DNA from: Paracoccaceae bacterium
GTDB lineage: Bacteria; Pseudomonadota; Alphaproteobacteria; Rhodobacterales; Rhodobacteraceae
Assembly: GCA_009773055.1 (NCBI GenBank)
Contig: WOUW01000001.1
Coordinates: forward strand, 1,810-65,809
DNA length: 64,000 nucleotides
Reading direction: 5' to 3'
The position numbers and the translations under genes were made by a program. Below, in pieces: positions 62,777-64,000 of the stretch. How positions within the stretch are numbered: the stretch's first letter is position 1; the number at the start of each line of letters is the position of its first letter. The notes beneath the pieces were generated by a model. That model was not told where the DNA came from and ran no database searches. It saw only the letters and a program-made list of their open reading frames with translations.

Positions 62777-63249
62777 AGCGCTGCGTGACCACTCTTGCAG
62801 TCCTGATGGCCGTTCCCGGCACCGCCTGGGCCGAGGCGGCGTGTGCGCCCGACCGACTGGATGTTCGCTGGGCGGACGGCCAGGAAAGTTTTGCGGTCGA
62901 AGTGGCCGATGACGCGGCCGAACGCGCCAAGGGACTGATGTTCCGACAGGACATGCCACTGTCCGAAGGCATGCTTTTTGTCTATGACGCGCCGCGCCGC
63001 CCGAGCTTCTGGATGAAGAACACGCTGATCCCGCTGGATATGGTCTTTGCCGATGCAACCGGAACCGTGACCCGGGTCCATGCCAATGCCGTGCCGGGGG
63101 ACCTGAGCCCGGTCGACGGCGGCGAAGGCGTCATGTTCGTCCTGGAACTGAACGGCGGGCTTGCCGCCCGGCTGGGGATCGCGCCCGGAGCCACTTTGCG
63201 TCATCCCGCCATCCCGTCCTCCAGCGCCGCATGGCCCTGCGAAGGCTAA
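62773..63249 (+). CDS. DUF192 exported protein
   Basis: 158 residues with a signal peptide (VKRCVTTLAVLMAVPGTAWA, cut before EAAC) and the DUF192 core (FAVEVADDAAERAKGLMFRQ; MLFVYDAPRRPSFWMKNTLI; PLDMVFAD; VLELNGGLAARLGI). The family is periplasmic and has no settled function. The GTG start overlaps the cold-shock stop (GTGA), a pairing I recall from other Rhodobacterales. Confidence 0.88.
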   Translation: MKRCVTTLAVLMAVPGTAWAEAACAPDRLDVRWADGQESFAVEVADDAAERAKGLMFRQDMPLSEGMLFVYDAPRRPSFWMKNTLIPLDMVFADATGTVTRVHANAVPGDLSPVDGGEGVMFVLELNGGLAARLGIAPGATLRHPAIPSSSAAWPCEG

Positions 63250-63290
63250 GGCTTTTCATTCCGGTCCGATCCCGCTAAAGGGACGGCAGT

Positions 63291-63367
63291 CGGGGCGTAG
63301 CGCAGCCTGGTAGCGCGACGGTTTTGGGTACCGTAGGTCGAGAGTTCGAATCCCTCCGCCCCGACCA
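63291..63367 (+). tRNA. tRNA-Pro (TGG)
   Basis: Acceptor CGGGGCG/CGCCCCG, D arm AGCGCAGCCTGGTAGCGC, anticodon loop TTTGGGT with anticodon TGG, T arm GAGTTCGAATCCCTC, encoded ACCA end. 77 nucleotides. Confidence 0.97.
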
Positions 63368-63517
63368 TTCTTCTTCCTCTTCTTAGGCAGGCAACGAAGC
63401 CCAGATTTCCTAAGGAAGAAATTTGCCGGAATCCTTGGTCAGGGCTTACGTCCCCTGCGTCGTCGTCTTGCGACAGGACCAAAGCAGGCGCATATCCTTG
63501 GGCAAAGGGGCAGACAC

Positions 63518-64000
63518 ATGACCATCGCCTTCGACCACTCCTATGCCCGTGATCTTCCCGGCACCTTCCTGCGCGTCGCCCCGGACCCGGCCCCTGCCCC
63601 AAAACTTTTGTTCCTGAACGGCCCGCTTGCGGCGGATCTCGGGCTGACCCTGACCGAGGCCGAGGCGGAAAGCTGGTTTTCCGGCGCGACCCTTCCCGCC
63701 GGGGCCGACCCCATCGCGCAGGCCTATGCCGGCCACCAGTTCGGCGGTTTCTCCCCGCAACTGGGCGACGGGCGCGCGCATCTGCTGGGCGAAGTTGTTG
63801 CACCCGATGGCCGCCGTGTCGACATCCAGCTGAAAGGCTCTGGCAAGACCCCGTTTTCGCGCGGGGGCGACGGCAAGGCTGCGGTCGGCCCCATGCTGCG
63901 CGAAGTCCTGATCTCGGAATTCATGGCTGCTGCGGGCGTGCCCACGACCCGGGCGCTGGCCGTCGTGGCAACGGGTGAACAGGTCTGGCGCGAGACGAAA
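63518..64000 (+). CDS. selO: SelO/YdiU protein adenylyltransferase, 3' end outside window
   Basis: Pseudokinase-fold AMP transferase that modifies proteins of redox homeostasis. The 161 codons visible begin [20 protein letters not shown] and contain the family hallmark [20 protein letters not shown] and the nucleotide-binding [20 protein letters not shown]. The conserved C-terminal selenocysteine/cysteine region lies outside. AAGGGG precedes the ATG by 7 bases. The 150 bp before it hold no gene. Confidence 0.94.
   Translation, partial: MTIAFDHSYARDLPGTFLRVAPDPAPAPKLLFLNGPLAADLGLTLTEAEAESWFSGATLPAGADPIAQAYAGHQFGGFSPQLGDGRAHLLGEVVAPDGRRVDIQLKGSGKTPFSRGGDGKAAVGPMLREVLISEFMAAAGVPTTRALAVVATGEQVWRETK

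Noticed and set aside
1-64000. CRISPR array, insertion sequence, toxin-antitoxin or restriction system
   Set aside because: No regularly spaced identical repeats, transposase, or defence-type genes were seen on either strand.

Overview
This window looks like chromosomal DNA of a GC-rich alphaproteobacterium of the order Rhodobacterales (a Rhodobacter/Tabrizicola/Gemmobacter-type relative). The evidence is protein likeness and gene order: rodZ-ispG, a C4-pathway hemA with an FNR-type box, aroK-aroB, pcm-tolC, a DUF6280-type protein, and the taurine/sulfite genes tpa, xsc, tauE and soeABC. No phage, insertion sequence or CRISPR array was seen. Most of the window is dense and orderly, with many 1- or 4-base stop/start overlaps.

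Layout. 1-5.3 kb: ispG (cut by the window edge), rodZ, hemA, a disrupted M20 peptidase and a GNAT acetyltransferase. 5.4-6.8 kb: two near-identical tRNA-Asp genes with readable promoters, then a pirin. 7.1-15.2 kb: a probable catabolic operon with a CocE-type hydrolase, a complete Dpp/Opp-type ABC importer and a type I phosphodiesterase. 15.2-21.2 kb: the most unusual block, with a BTAD/TPR transcription activator, a small unknown protein on the other strand, a stand-alone YcaO enzyme, an animal-type haem peroxidase and a small lipoprotein. 21.2-33 kb: aroB, aroK, xerD, a CorC-like protein, a flavodoxin-fold protein, a PuuD-like amidotransferase, a DUF305 protein behind a MerR/CueR-like inverted repeat, an aminotransferase, an ABC exporter, ygfZ and a DUF6280 protein. 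33-38.9 kb: a PopZ-like acidic protein, tolC, pcm, a membrane protein split in two, a 59-residue protein and a phosphohexomutase.

38.9-51.5 kb is a taurine and sulfite module. Tpa converts taurine to sulfoacetaldehyde. Xsc cleaves that to acetyl phosphate and sulfite. AckA, in the place usually held by Pta, would turn acetyl phosphate into acetate and ATP. TauE would export sulfite and SoeABC would oxidise it to sulfate. The MocR-type regulator TauR is encoded in the same block, and both transcription units (tpa and xsc-tauE-ackA-soeABC) carry paired direct repeats with the same 23-bp spacing, which I read as TauR operators. 51.5-64 kb: a nucleotide-sugar epimerase, tRNA-Cys, a divergent polysaccharide deacetylase, ppiD-like and trpE, an aminotransferase, gpt, lysE-type exporter, fabI, pdxH, a double cold-shock-domain protein, a DUF192 protein, tRNA-Pro and the start of selO.

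Three genes (M20 peptidase, ygfZ, the split membrane protein) look as if a short internal or 5' stretch is missing. That points either to real short deletions in this lineage or to assembly errors. All calls come from reading the sequence and recalling families; no database search was run.
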